Source: Blastobasis lacticolella
Taxonomy: Eukaryota > Arthropoda > Insecta > Lepidoptera > Blastobasidae
DNA: 64,000 nt
Direction of reading: 5' to 3'
Assembly (NCBI GenBank): GCA_905147135.1
Contig: LR990053.1
Location: 12,501-76,500 of the forward strand
A program made the position numbers and the translations under genes. This document shows positions 46,207-57,264 of this stretch, in pieces. Position 1 is the stretch's first letter; each line of letters opens with the position of its first letter. The notes below the pieces were generated by a model. It worked only from the letters and a program-made list of their open reading frames with translations, searched no databases and was not told the origin of the DNA.

Positions 46207-47943
46207 TATTGACTCTTCAACAAATTCACTAGGCCTACGTCAATTTCAGGGCTCACGCTGCGTCCCGCGTCCTGCAGCAGGTCGACTCGCAGCAGCGCGT
46301 ACTCGCCGGTCAGGACGTCGATCTCAACCTGCGAGAGTCCGATGCCGAATATGTCGTAGGTCTGCAAGTCGTCGCGTGCATCGTCCGTGCCGGTTTCGAC
46401 GCGGTTGAGACGATCCGCGCCCACGTCGCGCCCGGCATCCGCGCTCGCGTCATCTCTAGCCGTCTCAGTAGCTCCCGACACGCACGCTCAGTAGCCAACC
46501 CGCTATACTGCGAGGTAAAACTGCCACCAGACTGGTAGCTATTCGCCCAGTTGACGCTATCGGGTGAGTTTATCTTGATTTGTTCTACAGGTATTTTAAG
46601 GAAGTAGGCGCATATTTGCGCGATTTTCGTATTGACGCCTTGCCTCATCTCGATGCCACTGTGGATGACGACCACGGAGCCATCGTTGTGGTATATGGAG
46701 ACGGTGACGCAGGCGTTCTCTGACGGTTCGCGAAAAGGCCAGCGGACGAAGCAGGCGCGGATGCCGCGTTTCTTCCATCGGTTCTCTTGGTTGAAGTGTT
46801 CGACTATCGCGCTTCGCTCGTCGTACTGAGCCAAAGACCGCATCCGCAGCCACATCGCTTCCAGAGCGGGCCGCGACGCTTCGGCCATATTCGTGAGTCG
46901 AACCTCTATTGGGTCCAGAGACAACTCGTAAGAGATGCGTTCCATTATGGTCTCCACTGTCGCTATGTTCTCTAATGTTCCTGTACAGATATTTCAAGGC
47001 AACTAACTATGTAGGTACTTATAATAAATAAGTGTGGTGGAAAAGCAATTCTCTTAAAAGGCAGGTGCTAAGTTGAGAATAATTGAATATATCGAAATGA
47101 ATATTAGGTTCTCGTAGCTACACAATGCAGCATAACACGCACAAGATCCAAATGTGGAAATTAATTCGACCGAAACCTATAAAGTGAAGAGATTTGTTTA
47201 AATTTTCACGCCTAGCAGACGGACATGATAGCACTTAAAACGATGGTCTATAGAGGTTTGTTTCTAGAATGTATTGTGTAAGTAGGCTCTTACAACGCTC
47301 GTACATTTATCGTGTCAGGGCGTCAAGTTTAATAAATGTTTATTTTATTTTTTATTTTCTTACCATACAAAATGCAGAACTTCACACAAGCATACCAGGC
47401 GAACGGAACCAGGTGTTCTTGGCAGTATCAGTGCGTGTGTTGAAGCAGGCGTACTCTCAGCGCGCCGACTCGTAGCAGTTGGCGGCGGCCGGCACCCCGA
47501 GATGCGGCTGCGGTTCCGTCGCCGCGTGCCCGTTGTCCTCCCAGCAGCTGTCCTCGCGCGCCCATTGTATGAGCTTGCGAGAGTTCACTGCCATCTGTAG
47601 GGATGCACATTTTATAGACCACTGAGGTGGTAAACAAGCTTACAGCCTGCCTGATGGTAAGCAGACACTTGAACCAGTGTATGACTACTAATCTGCATCA
47701 TCAGCTATCGCACAAGTCAAATAGATTGTTTAGGGTGTTGAATATGACTTCCGAACACTCTTGAGTCAGCTCGAAAATAGAGGGCTTGAGGGTGGCGATC
47801 ACGTGTTGCCGCTTCGCAGGACATAAGCTGCACATTTTCTGATCTAAAGTAACCAACAACAATAAATAGAAGGAGTCAAACGAACACTACTCAATCAATA
47901 TTCTTTGCTTTTATGTTCATCACGATACCATAATGAAACCTGC

Positions 47944-48060
47944 ACATACAGGCAATTGAATGTGTGACCATGATCCAATCTATTCAGGTTCCTCTGTTAG
48001 TAGAATCACGGAGGTCAGATGGCAGTCCCTCCACTGTAATTAAACAGGATCTGTCGTATT
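47944..48060 (+). mobile_element. SINE family B, truncated copy
   Basis: Matches the body of the SINE at 34485 (GAATGTGTGACCATGATCCA, GGAGGTCAGATGGCAGTCCC). The tRNA-like head is missing. Lies between exons A and B of the aldehyde oxidase pseudogene, where coding exons would be expected. Confidence 0.68.
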
Positions 48061-48563
48061 TATTTATAGCCTACATGCTAATTTTGTTGTCACAGATAGT
48101 CACTGACCGAGTTGACGGCCCGCTCGCCGGCGCTGACGAGGTAGGCGCCGCAGCCGCCCTCGCGGCACATGTACTTGGTGCCGGCGAGCCGTCAGCAGCG
48201 AGTCCTCCGCAAGCGCCTCCGGGCCCACTGCCGGTGGAAAGGGCTTTTTAGTCCCGAAGAAAAGAGAGTGGTGTTCTGTCGCTCTGTGTATGTGTGGCGG
48301 TGGCGTCGTAGCTCCCGAAACAATAGACATCCCGATTGCGATGCGGTTTCCTTTGTTTGAAAGCTAGTTCAATCGAAATGGCAGACTCCCTTTCCAAGAC
48401 TGCAAATAATGTAGCCCTCTCGATTCAAGACGGGCAGGTCTCGGAAAGGTGTTCGAATATCCGCCGGCATATGGGATCGTCCCAAAGCCTTTGGCATCCC
48501 TCGTCAGAAGGAGGAGCTTTGCTAGGGCAAGCCATATAAATAAATGTATATTGCATTTACCTG

Positions 48564-48804
48564 TGGTGTGTGGTGCCGCCACCTCAAAGAATAGCACCAC
48601 CCCATCGCTTCTCGTGGGTGTCGTAAGAGGCGACTAAGGTACAAATCCGAAAGGTGGGCAGCAGCATCTTTCTGGGTAGATTTACATCAACTGCACTGCG
48701 ATCTCCAACCCGCCTGCCAAGCGTGGAGATTATGGCAATGACCTCCCTTTTCGTGGGAGAGGCCCGAAGTCCTGCAGTGGACTGTGATGGGCTGTGATGA
48801 TGAT
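48564..48804 (+). mobile_element. Retroposon of about 260 bp (copy 3) with 11-bp target duplication
   Basis: Same family as 20786. Exact duplication GCATTTACCTG at 48553-48563 and 48805-48815. Confidence 0.8.
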
Positions 48805-48815
48805 GCATTTACCTG

Positions 48816-50467
48816 AGCATTGGGCTCCATTGACGGTGAAAGTAGCGCGCTGCATGGTACGGCGTACGAGTGTAAGCTGCAGAAGGCGTTTAATATAACG
48901 TGTTACACATCTGTTTATTACCTGATACCAGATACCAAAAGTATTTGACCATATTCGAGTAGTAGTTATAAAACAAAATAAAATAAAAATTTATTTATTT
49001 TACAAATCTTCACAATATATGAGGTGAGTCATCCAGTAAGTTATAAATATATTTGTGTTGAGGTGGCTTGCTCTTTCCCTTAGTTATATCTTCCTATGTT
49101 TTCCTTATCTGTAATAGCACATACCTCTCATCTGTTACCAACCTGTACCTTTGTTAGCTAAGTTGACGGTTAAGTGCCTGCTTAAATAGTTAAACAAAAA
49201 CGACCTGTTGCTAAAATACTTGTGCCTTGTAGTGCTTTTTATGCTACCTAGTGACAAACGAGCAGACAGCCCACCCCTGATGGAAAGTGGTAGCGGTGTT
49301 GTGTTGTGTGTAATGAAGCTAAAGAAGTAGGATCCGTTGATGAGGGAATTCGATATTCGACCTTTATCGTTCACATCAAAGCAATTCCGCATAACTGTTC
49401 TTTTTTTTTAATCCACTAAGGTGGCAAACAAGCTTACGGCCTGCCTGATGGTAAGCAGTCACCGCAGCCTATGGACGTTTGCAATACCAGGGGCATCACC
49501 CACGCGTTGCCGACCCCGCAAAAACCTTTTTACCCCTTTCTTGAAGAACTCCATGTTGTACTCTCCAATGAAAACCTCTCCAGGTAGTTCATTCCACAAC
49601 CTTAGTGTGCGTGGAAAAAAGCTCCTTATTTTTCCGTAGCTCTCTTAATTGAGATATACTCTATATTATCCCCCGAGCAGCTTGGGTAAGAAGCCACCCA
49701 CAAGGTGGACCGACGACCTGGTAAGATCCCAGGTACCCGCTGGATGCGGATGGCACAGGACCGGCTTTTGTGGAGATAATAGTTTTTTCCATATATCTTC
49801 ACAATGACGAGTTAAATTTTTATTATATGTATAGATAAGTTCCAACTGTTACTATAAATTACTAAATCACCAAAAATAATCCCTTAAAAAATTTCCTCAC
49901 ATGTTAGAATCGCAGCTTGTGGCGCTTCATAGTCTCCGCCTACTCCTGTGAGATTTAAGCGTGAATGTGTAGTATGTATATGCCGCTTACTGTCAGGGCG
50001 TCTGTCTGCTCGTTTGTCACTGCTGAATAATAAATAAAATTCTAGAAGCTTAACTGAAAGCCTAGATTTTAATAAAAGCTTAACCATATTGCGACGAGGA
50101 ACGCTGATCAGCTGTAGTAAACTCAACGAGGTTAAATTCTTCGGTAAAAATTCAATTAACTTTTTTTATGAGCCAGCTGCTCCTCCAGGAATATTTGAAT
50201 GCCATGAATATTCATAAATTGGCCGCGTGGAGTTTTTTGGGGCTTCGTTGTTTCGTCTCGGGTGGGCCGCGGCGCCCGGCCGGTTGGCGAGTGGATTGCA
50301 TGCAGCGGACACGGGTTCTAATGATTTTGAGGTGCGGAAGGTGAGGAAAACAAGGAACTGGTTTCTTGGTTTCGCCAAGTCCTTGTATGACCGCAGTTTT
50401 ACTTATAGTGTTAGTCACGCATACAAAGTAAACAGCAAGCCGAGTACTAATTGTTGAGGTTATGTAA
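48816..50467. other. No gene; LINE fragment at 49405-49640 (-)
   Basis: 49405-49640 on the minus strand encodes a LINE C-terminus (FFPRTLRLWNELPGEVF, then YNMEFFKKGVKRFLRG) and a short UTR. The rest is AT-rich with no supported feature. Confidence 0.55.
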
Positions 50468-51060
50468 TGAATCATCATCATCATCGTCCTAGAGTTTCTT
50501 CTCCACTTTGCCCGGGCTTCGGCATTCGGCATCGATTTGGCGACCTGAGTGGTTCAGTTGGTTAACATGCCGGTCGCCACGCAGAGGTCCCGGGTTCGAT
50601 TCCCGGCCGAGCAGAATTGAAATGATCAATTTTTATTTCTGTTACGGGTCTGGGTGTAGTATGTATAATAAGTACGTATTTAAAAAATAAAATAAAAAAA
50701 CAGTAAGTATATAAGTAGTTTAACAGTTGTCTAACACCCATAACACAAGCTTTGCTCACTTTGGGTCTAGATGGCGCTGTGTGAATTTGTCCAAGCATAT
50801 ATTTATTTAATCCTCGCGACGTAAGCCGTTGACGTTGACGTTGGCTCCCGCATCCAACACAGCGGTTTCAATTTCAAACCTATTCCCCGCTTAACCCTGA
50901 AGCTGATGCAACACGTGACTATACCTGCGCAGGCAAGCCTCCTTGATCTTATTCGCGATATCCCTCACGCCAAGGCTGTCACGGATGTACTCGTTAACGT
51001 ACTCGGTCGAGTCTCGTAACTCCGCACATCCACCCATGCATTTTAATTTCGTTGAGGGTA
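50468..51060 (-). mobile_element. RTE-like LINE 3' fragment split by a SINE
   Basis: 50468-50535 and 50812-51055 match adjacent parts of the RTE element at 29990-30350 (CATCATCATCGTCCTAG, GGGCTTCGGCAT, then GCGACGTAAGCCGTTG, TTGATCTTATTCGCGATATC). The intervening sequence is the SINE at 50541-50800. Confidence 0.75.
50541..50800 (+). mobile_element. tRNA-derived SINE, family A (copy 2)
   Basis: tRNA-like head with A box GAGTGGTTCAGTTGG and B box GGTTCGATTCC, then TTACGGGTCTGGGTGTAG and a tail with AGATGGCGCTGTGTGAATTT. Better preserved than the copy at 22276. Inserted into an RTE fragment. Confidence 0.85.
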
Positions 51061-51508
51061 TTATATGGTGGATATTTCTTTCAATAAAAAGATGACAGCA
51101 CCCTATGAAATATATTAATACGGAAATATCTGCGTATTTATTAAGATTCCAGTCTCAAACAAGTAGAGAGCTCATTACTTTATATTCGAGACAGCTGCGC
51201 CTGTAAATAATTCATCAGTATCTGCAACATCTAAAACTTTGCTCACAAAATTTGTCATCAATTTCATTTAATAATTTTAGTTTCTTAAGTCTTAATTTGC
51301 TGTGTAATAAATAATCTTCGAAGCAATGGTTTTTGTTGCGTTTCTCTTTATTAACTTCGTAGACTATTAACGAAGTAGAAATTGCACGCTTTCACTGTAC
51401 CTATACGCTCTTGTAACTATAAAGTTCCTAAAGCATTTTATTAGGTAAGTACCTCATGGATTCCAGCTGTCGCCTAATAAGTAGAAACGCATAGGTGGCG
51501 TCTAGGGA

Positions 51509-52230
51509 ATGCATACCGGGATAACTGGATCCGGAAATACCAGGATCCCGCATACATTTTGCGGGACTAATCACGGTCGAAAATTTTGCGGGATCTCGCT
51601 GCACTCGCGGGATTACAGAGAAGCATGGTTCACACGTGTTACTCTGTGCTAGGGGTTGCAATACCGGTATATATTTTCAATACCGGGATTTTCGGTATTA
51701 ACATGAGGTCAATACCGGGATCCTGGTCTTTTCGGGATTTGGAGAATTTTCTAGTAATTTATGAAACACTTTTAATTATTATATTCTTTATTGCACAAAA
51801 GTCACAGACCGACTTAAATAGTTTTCATGCGAAAGGTATGTTTCTAGAATAAAAATCTTATTATAATTTCCTATATCCTATTATAGGTCCCCCATCGATA
51901 AGTATTTTATTTTGCTATAGTATTAGAGAAAATGATATTGAAGCAAACTATTATGTGTTTTGTTAGTCTAGATGGTGATAAGAATATAAAATTGATGCTA
52001 ATAGTGCAAAAGAAATATATAATTTTATTTTAACGAATAGGTACCGAAAATCCCAGTTTTTGTAAAATGAATACCGGTATTGCAAAGGCGTATTTTTCGT
52101 CCGGGATCCCGGTTTGCGACCCCTACTCTGTGCGCGGCGGCGCGTGGGCCGTGGACTGGCTGGCAGGGCGCTGGCTGGGCGCTGGCTAACCAATGCAAAG
52201 CTACACTTGCGAGCGAGAAATCAGTTCATT
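51509..52230 (+). mobile_element. Arm of the TAGGGAATGCA element family, split by an hAT MITE
   Basis: Starts TAGGGAATGCATACCGGGAT and follows, block by block, the right arm at 33291 down to about 33075 read on minus: GCGGGATCTCGCTG, GGTTCACACGTGTTAC, then after the MITE GGCGGCGCGTGGGCC and GGGCGCTGGCTAA. Confidence 0.6.
51650..52125. mobile_element. hAT-like MITE, 476 bp, 8-bp target duplication
   Basis: Ends TAGGGGTTGCAATACCGG (left) and, on minus, TAGGGGTCGCAAACCGG. Exact 8-bp duplication CTCTGTGC at 51642-51649 and 52126-52133. Removing the MITE and one CTCTGTGC restores the host element. No transposase. Confidence 0.85.
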
Positions 52231-53178
52231 AGTTTAGGAAATATTGAAGAATATACATACTTGGTCCGTGGTTATTGCCTAGGTAGGTATTCCATCGGTT
52301 AGGTTAGCTTTTGTCCGCGAATTCTTTAACGATAATAAGATAATACTGCTGTATTTTATTATTATTGAGGACTCGAAGTACAAAAACAATAAGGTCGCCT
52401 TTTGAAAAATTACTTTTTGTATTAAATTGTTTATCTATCTAATGTTTGACGTTGTTTCAAGGCGTGACGAATTTTTATGCAGTTCGTGTTGTCGCCTTCA
52501 TTAAAGGTTCATTCATGGCTTTATTTAGGCGTACGCGGTATCACGGCGGAAGCCGGCGCTTCGGCGGCTCGACGCAGCGGGCGCCGGGCGCCGCCGGCGG
52601 GCCGCCGCGCCCGCTCCGTTCGCTGGCTTAGCTGTCTATAAATTATTCACAAACTAAATTACCTCAGTGGGTGTTAAAAAACGCTCCCCAGAATTTACCT
52701 TCCGCATAAAACGGAACGCTTAGTTTAAAATTCAAATTCGGAACGTCTAACACGGCGGCCGGCTCGGTCGATTTAAGTGCAAATACGGCCGTCTCGCCCC
52801 GCGCCCCCCGCCCCCCGCCCCACACTGCCCCGCCCTCGCCGGACATTTGCCATGGAAATGAGCGCACTCCTGCGCCCGCGTAATTCTATTCATGGCGCTA
52901 CAATGGAGCGAATGCACTGTACAAATAGCGAATTACGTAAGCGTAAAAAAGTGTTGCGCGGTTTCTCTCGGTGCAATATTTCCCGCGTTAATGCAATGCG
53001 CGCCGTTTTTTACACAGCCCTCGCGAGAAACGGGCGGACCGCCCCTAGCATTTATGATTTATGCCTCATGTGTATGTCAAAATCTTTGGATTTATGTATT
53101 TAGGTTTCTTGTAGTATCCGACCGAAGCTTCGGCTTGGGCTACCTTCATAAAAATCATTTTTATATTTTTATATTTTT
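52231..53178. other. No gene recognised; GC-rich patches
   Basis: GC-rich at 52545-52625 and 52790-52845. Open frames there are low-complexity Pro/Ala/Arg. No splice-bounded exon seen. Confidence 0.4.
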
Positions 53179-53319
53179 ATGAATTACTTTTTGTACACTA
53201 GTTCCATTTTATTATACAAATTTTATTAAATTGCAACCGGTTTCGAATTACTCATCTTCAGGCAATGATGCAATGATATAATAAAGTGGAACTAGTGTAC
53301 AAAAAGTTATTTAATTCAT
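53179..53319. mobile_element. Small MITE-like hairpin
   Basis: Inverted arms 53179-53216 and 53277-53319 share ACTTTTTGTACACTAGTTCC (right arm on minus), with a 60-bp loop that contains CAACCGGTTTCG. Confidence 0.6.
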
Positions 53320-53429
53320 AATAATTGAGTTCCATCATGAAGTGACAACACAAAGTGTTAAATATATATATTTTTTTATAAATAAATTGCAAGGAAATTT
53401 TATTCTCCCATAAGAGGATAGGTAACTAT

Positions 53430-53635
53430 TATAAATAGTATTATGTTCCTGCCGGAGAGTAAGGTTTCCAGTTTCCATGGGGTGGGTATTCGGGGAACCG
53501 TGGCTTTGGCAGTGGTGGTGAGGCATTTGCCTTTTTGCTACCACAGCAACGTGTTATAGATGTCTTTAAGCAGCAGTGACTACTTTCCATCAGATGGCCC
53601 GCTTGCCTGTTTGCCTTAAAATAAAAAAAGAACTT
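53430..53635 (+). repeat. Family C LINE-tail repeat
   Basis: TAGTATTATGTTCCTGCCGG at the start and GGCCCGCTTGCCTGTTTGCC at the end, with a terminal A-run. Parallel to 54190-54440. Confidence 0.6.
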
Positions 53636-54189
53636 TCGAGTGCCACAAGCTACGATCCTGACACACCCCTTTCGTATTTTCTATATTCATACATCTTCTC
53701 ATACATTCACACTAAACAGAAACATTAGTATTAGCGTAGAAGCGTTTTCTATTGACTATCTTCAACACTGCGACCTCAACCCGCGTACCAAGCAAGAACA
53801 CGCAAAACACTCTTAACTGCTACTACTACTAAATGAATTCAATGATGGTCGTTCCTTATAACGTGAGATATAAAAAAATATATAAGAACATTCGTATTCA
53901 GAAACGTTACTATATGAAGTCTCACAGTGCGCGCGAATACATAGGATTCCATCTGACAATATTTAAGTGAGTCTAGTGGTGATCTGCACAGATCTGCACA
54001 GAGATGAACGAATTAGACCAATCACAGAGCCATATTGAACGCATACGATTAGCATAGACAAAGTATCGTTTGTGAATACACCCTTTATAATTAGACTAAG
54101 AGAGGTAGGGCATAGCGGGGTATCTCGTTCGAATTGGAGCCGCCCGACTGGGGAAGTACCTCCACCTTACAGAATATCGCAGCTAAATA

Positions 54190-54440
54190 ATACTCTTTTA
54201 AATAGTATTGTGTTTCTGCCGGTGAGTAAGGTTTCCAGTGCTCCATGGGGTGGGGAATTTGGGGAACCGCTTTGGCAGTGGAGTGGCATTTGCCTTTTGC
54301 TGCCAGAGCAACGTGTTATAGAGGTAGGCAACGCATTAGCGATACTCTTGGTGTTGCTAATGTCTATAGGCAGTGGTGACCACTTTCCATCAGGTGGCCT
54401 GCTTGCCTGTTTGCCTACCGTATGACATAAAAAAAAAGAC
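54190..54440 (+). repeat. Family C LINE-tail repeat
   Basis: Same start and end as 53430-53635 and the same internal order (GGTTTCCAGTGCTCCATGGG, GAGCAACGTGTTATAGAGG, GGTGACCACTTTCCATCAGG). Ends in poly(A). Confidence 0.65.
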
Positions 54441-54510
54441 TGCCACAAAATTATGTGACCCGGTGGCCAAAACTGGAACTAAGTGTCGCCATTTGAAATA
54501 TTATTTTCTT

Positions 54511-54611
54511 ACACTTTCACTACACATATTATCGGGTTTGTTACCACGGTTAGTATTGTTTTTACCTCGATATTTCGACGCAGTTACATGCGTCATGTGT
54601 AGTGAAAGTGT
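54511..54611. mobile_element. Small MITE-like hairpin
   Basis: ACACTTTCACTACACAT (54511-54527) is exactly inverted at 54595-54611, with a 67-bp loop. Confidence 0.65.
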
Positions 54612-54739
54612 AGTGAATAACCACGAGTCTTAAAACCTATATTATTTTCTTGTCAACAACAACGACGCCTTAAATGATTGAGATAAGTTTGTAGCACTCT
54701 ACATCACAATTCTACCCGTAATTACACTGAGCTTAATTT

Positions 54740-55344
54740 TCATTGCCTGCTATGCTAAGCCCGTTGTCTATAAACCAGGACACCACAAGCGTTGTACTTG
54801 ACCGAAGTATACAAGGTGGTGTACTCATGGACGGTGACGGCGCGGCGCGGCGCGACGGGCAGGCGCAGGCGGGCAGCCCGCTGACGGCGGCGCATTCCAT
54901 CGATGCGAATCAATCTAACTTAGGCAAGTTAATTATTGGCACACAAAGGAGACGAGGCTTTGTCCCAAATTCCATTCAGAGAGCACTCTCATCGAATCAC
55001 GTAACTTTTGTCGTTCCGCGAATCTGGCGACGCGACTTCTGTCTCAACTTCGATCTGTATTCGTCAAGATGACTCCTATGCAGTGTTATGTAACATTTGA
55101 GTACTGTCACACAATAATTGACACAGCCATAGGATTTACTGACGCGATGCCCAGATATCCTTATCCTTACATTCTCTCTGTATCAACTAACTCCTAATAA
55201 ACCATCGCAACGGATTTTGAAGAAGTTTTCACTACCATTTAGGGAATTTCTTCCGAACGGTTTATACGTTTATTTGAATAAAATTAGAATCAAAGAATAT
55301 TTAGCTTACATGAAAAATATCCATAAAGCTAAAACTGCAGGATT
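54740..55344. other. No gene recognised
   Basis: Open frame at 54743-55072 has no recognisable domain and is GC-biased in its middle only. Not called. Confidence 0.35.
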
Positions 55345-55510
55345 TGGCAGATCGGGTAATTACAGTAGAGCGACTGCCATCTGACCCTGTTACAACTATG
55401 GCTCTGTTGCTGTAATTACATGTATCTGACCAGATAGGATCATTCAGGCACGATGTTTTCCCTCACCGCAGGAGTATCGGTTAGGGTTCAACTAAGTAAT
55501 GTACATAACT
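55345..55510 (-). mobile_element. SINE family B, partial copy
   Basis: On minus it reads CGATACTCC... into TTCAGGCGT-like body, ending in AGGGTCAGATGGCAGTCGCT. It matches the body of 34485-34730 and lacks the A/B box head. Confidence 0.62.
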
Positions 55511-57264
55511 CAGAAAAAATCTTAGGTACACAGATTAACTAGGTATCCAACTCACTACTTCTCGCATGAGATGGACCCGCTCATTAGGCCACCGACACTT
55601 TTAGATACTCCAAGGGATACCTAAAAACATACAGAACAACAATCAAACATTAAGGAATCATGTAACAGCGTGCAGTACCACAGATCACTACTTACCTACT
55701 CTTAGATCTTGTAATTTTTTTACTTCTTCCCATTGAGGTTGTTTGGAAAAGATAGGCGCCTTTGCGCGTATTTAAATAATACTGTTTGCTTTTGGTGTGT
55801 GCCAAAAAGAGTTTTTACTTAAGTTCCTTGATGGTGAGACCGCCTTTGTACGATATTTTCTTATTGTGTCTGTTCTTAAAGACCATTGTACGTACAATAA
55901 AGAGGTCTAAATAAATAATAAGTAAATACTTGTCGGTGTGCCCATCCAATCCTTCAAAGCGAAACACAAAAGCGTTAAAATTGTGGTTTTGTGTCAGAAA
56001 TAGAAACGGTTGTGGTACATATCCTGGCACATTCCTGAGGATACCAAATCATTCTTTCATGAGTGAATGTTCGAATTGAATTTGAACATCTAAAATAAAA
56101 GGACCGAGGAATAAGTTTGAGGGAAAATCATAAGTGTTTACAACTTTATTTCCATAACAATAGATATATCGTTTTATGTATAACTAACAGTTAGGAATAT
56201 TAAAAGAAAATCTAGCACTTCCTGGACTGAATAAACTGATGACACGACACCTCGCCGCTATCGCAAAAACAGCTAAGTTAATCTTCAGCTCTATAAACTA
56301 TTACAACATCACCGACGACATATCGTGCTCTATGTCCAGGGTGCACGACCTACAGATGATAATGAGAGGCAGTCACTGCTATTGAGGCTGACCATCTACC
56401 GTATTAGAGTGATGTGTTGTGGCGTACGTGATGCACGGGACACCAGATCTCATAGTAAATGTAAAAAATCGTAATTTTGCAATACAACTGCCTTACGAGA
56501 CATCACTGATGCGACCAAATTCCTCGGCGTGTGAGGCAGAGACTTGGCGTCACGTGGCGTAAGTCCAGTGTGGCTCTAATGTAACGTCGTGTAACATCAC
56601 ATTGCATTACATCACTCTAATATGGCGGCACCTTTACTTCGGAAACCAGAAAATGTGCAGCAGCACTATCTGTTGATTATTCTCAACACTGAGAGCTCCA
56701 ACCCGCCTACAAATTAGAACAAACTAAAACAAAACAAATTGGTCCAAGGCTCACCTATGGCAGCCTTGACCGTATGTCATCCTAATCTCACCATATAATA
56801 GCTAGGCTATGACGGCAATAGTATACACACACTTTAAATTTAAACAAGAATAAATAAATTTGTTAACATTTAATAAATAAAAAATAACAAAAAATATATT
56901 AATAATAACTGTCAATTACTGCTATTACAAATACCACATATACTACTATTACATGTATTATGTCGTGGAGGAATGTATACTTCTAAGCTATTATTATAAA
57001 GGGGAAAACATTGTAGTATGTCTGTGCGTTAATATATTAGGGGTAAACTGCAAAAGTACAGAACCATTAATCCCGAGTGACATCAGTTACTTTTCATCGC
57101 GGAAATAGTACAATCCCAGAGTTAGTTGAATGTTTACAGAGTTCCGAACTGCCCTAGGGTGAAAACACTGAAAACTGCGGGGAACTCAATTCCAGTGTTA
57201 TGTGATGACTATTACATATGTTAATGACTATTACAGAGTGTATTATGTGACAAGACAGAAATGT
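55511..57264. other. No gene recognised downstream of the P450
   Basis: AT-rich. 56630-56720 contains a degraded stretch that resembles the 260-bp retroposon (GAAAATGTGCAGCAGCA, AGCTCCAACCCGCCT). Otherwise nothing supported. Confidence 0.4.

Larger units (their letters stand above)
43992..48227 (-). pseudogene. Aldehyde oxidase pseudogene (molybdenum hydroxylase family)
   Basis: Aldehyde oxidases carry N-terminal 2Fe-2S domains, then FAD and molybdopterin domains. Exon A (48106-48227) encodes VGPEALAEDSLLT, a frame-breaking deletion, then GTKYMCREGGCGAY. The last Cys of the Cx4Cx2C cluster is Tyr. Exon B (47396-47594) ends RTDTAKNTWFRSP, with an in-frame TGA (47457-47459) where Trp is expected. 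Exon C (46239-46980) joins it in phase (PG|TLE) and encodes ETIMERISYELSLDPIEVRL and IEMRQGVNTKIAQ. It has a one-base loss near 46400, then continues TYDIFGIGLSQVEIDVLTGE. Exon D (44319-44486) encodes VVEGAFVMGLGY. Exon E (43992-44065) encodes ATGEPPLVLATS, then stops early. FAD and early molybdopterin exons are missing. C and D cannot be joined in frame without one extra base. LINE and SINE copies fill the introns. Confidence 0.88.

Noticed and set aside
52446..53182. Several frames in GC-rich sequence
   Set aside because: Low-complexity Arg/Pro/Ala composition, overlapping frames, no splice-bounded exon.
54743..55072. 109-codon plus-strand frame
   Set aside because: No recognisable domain; only its middle is GC-rich.
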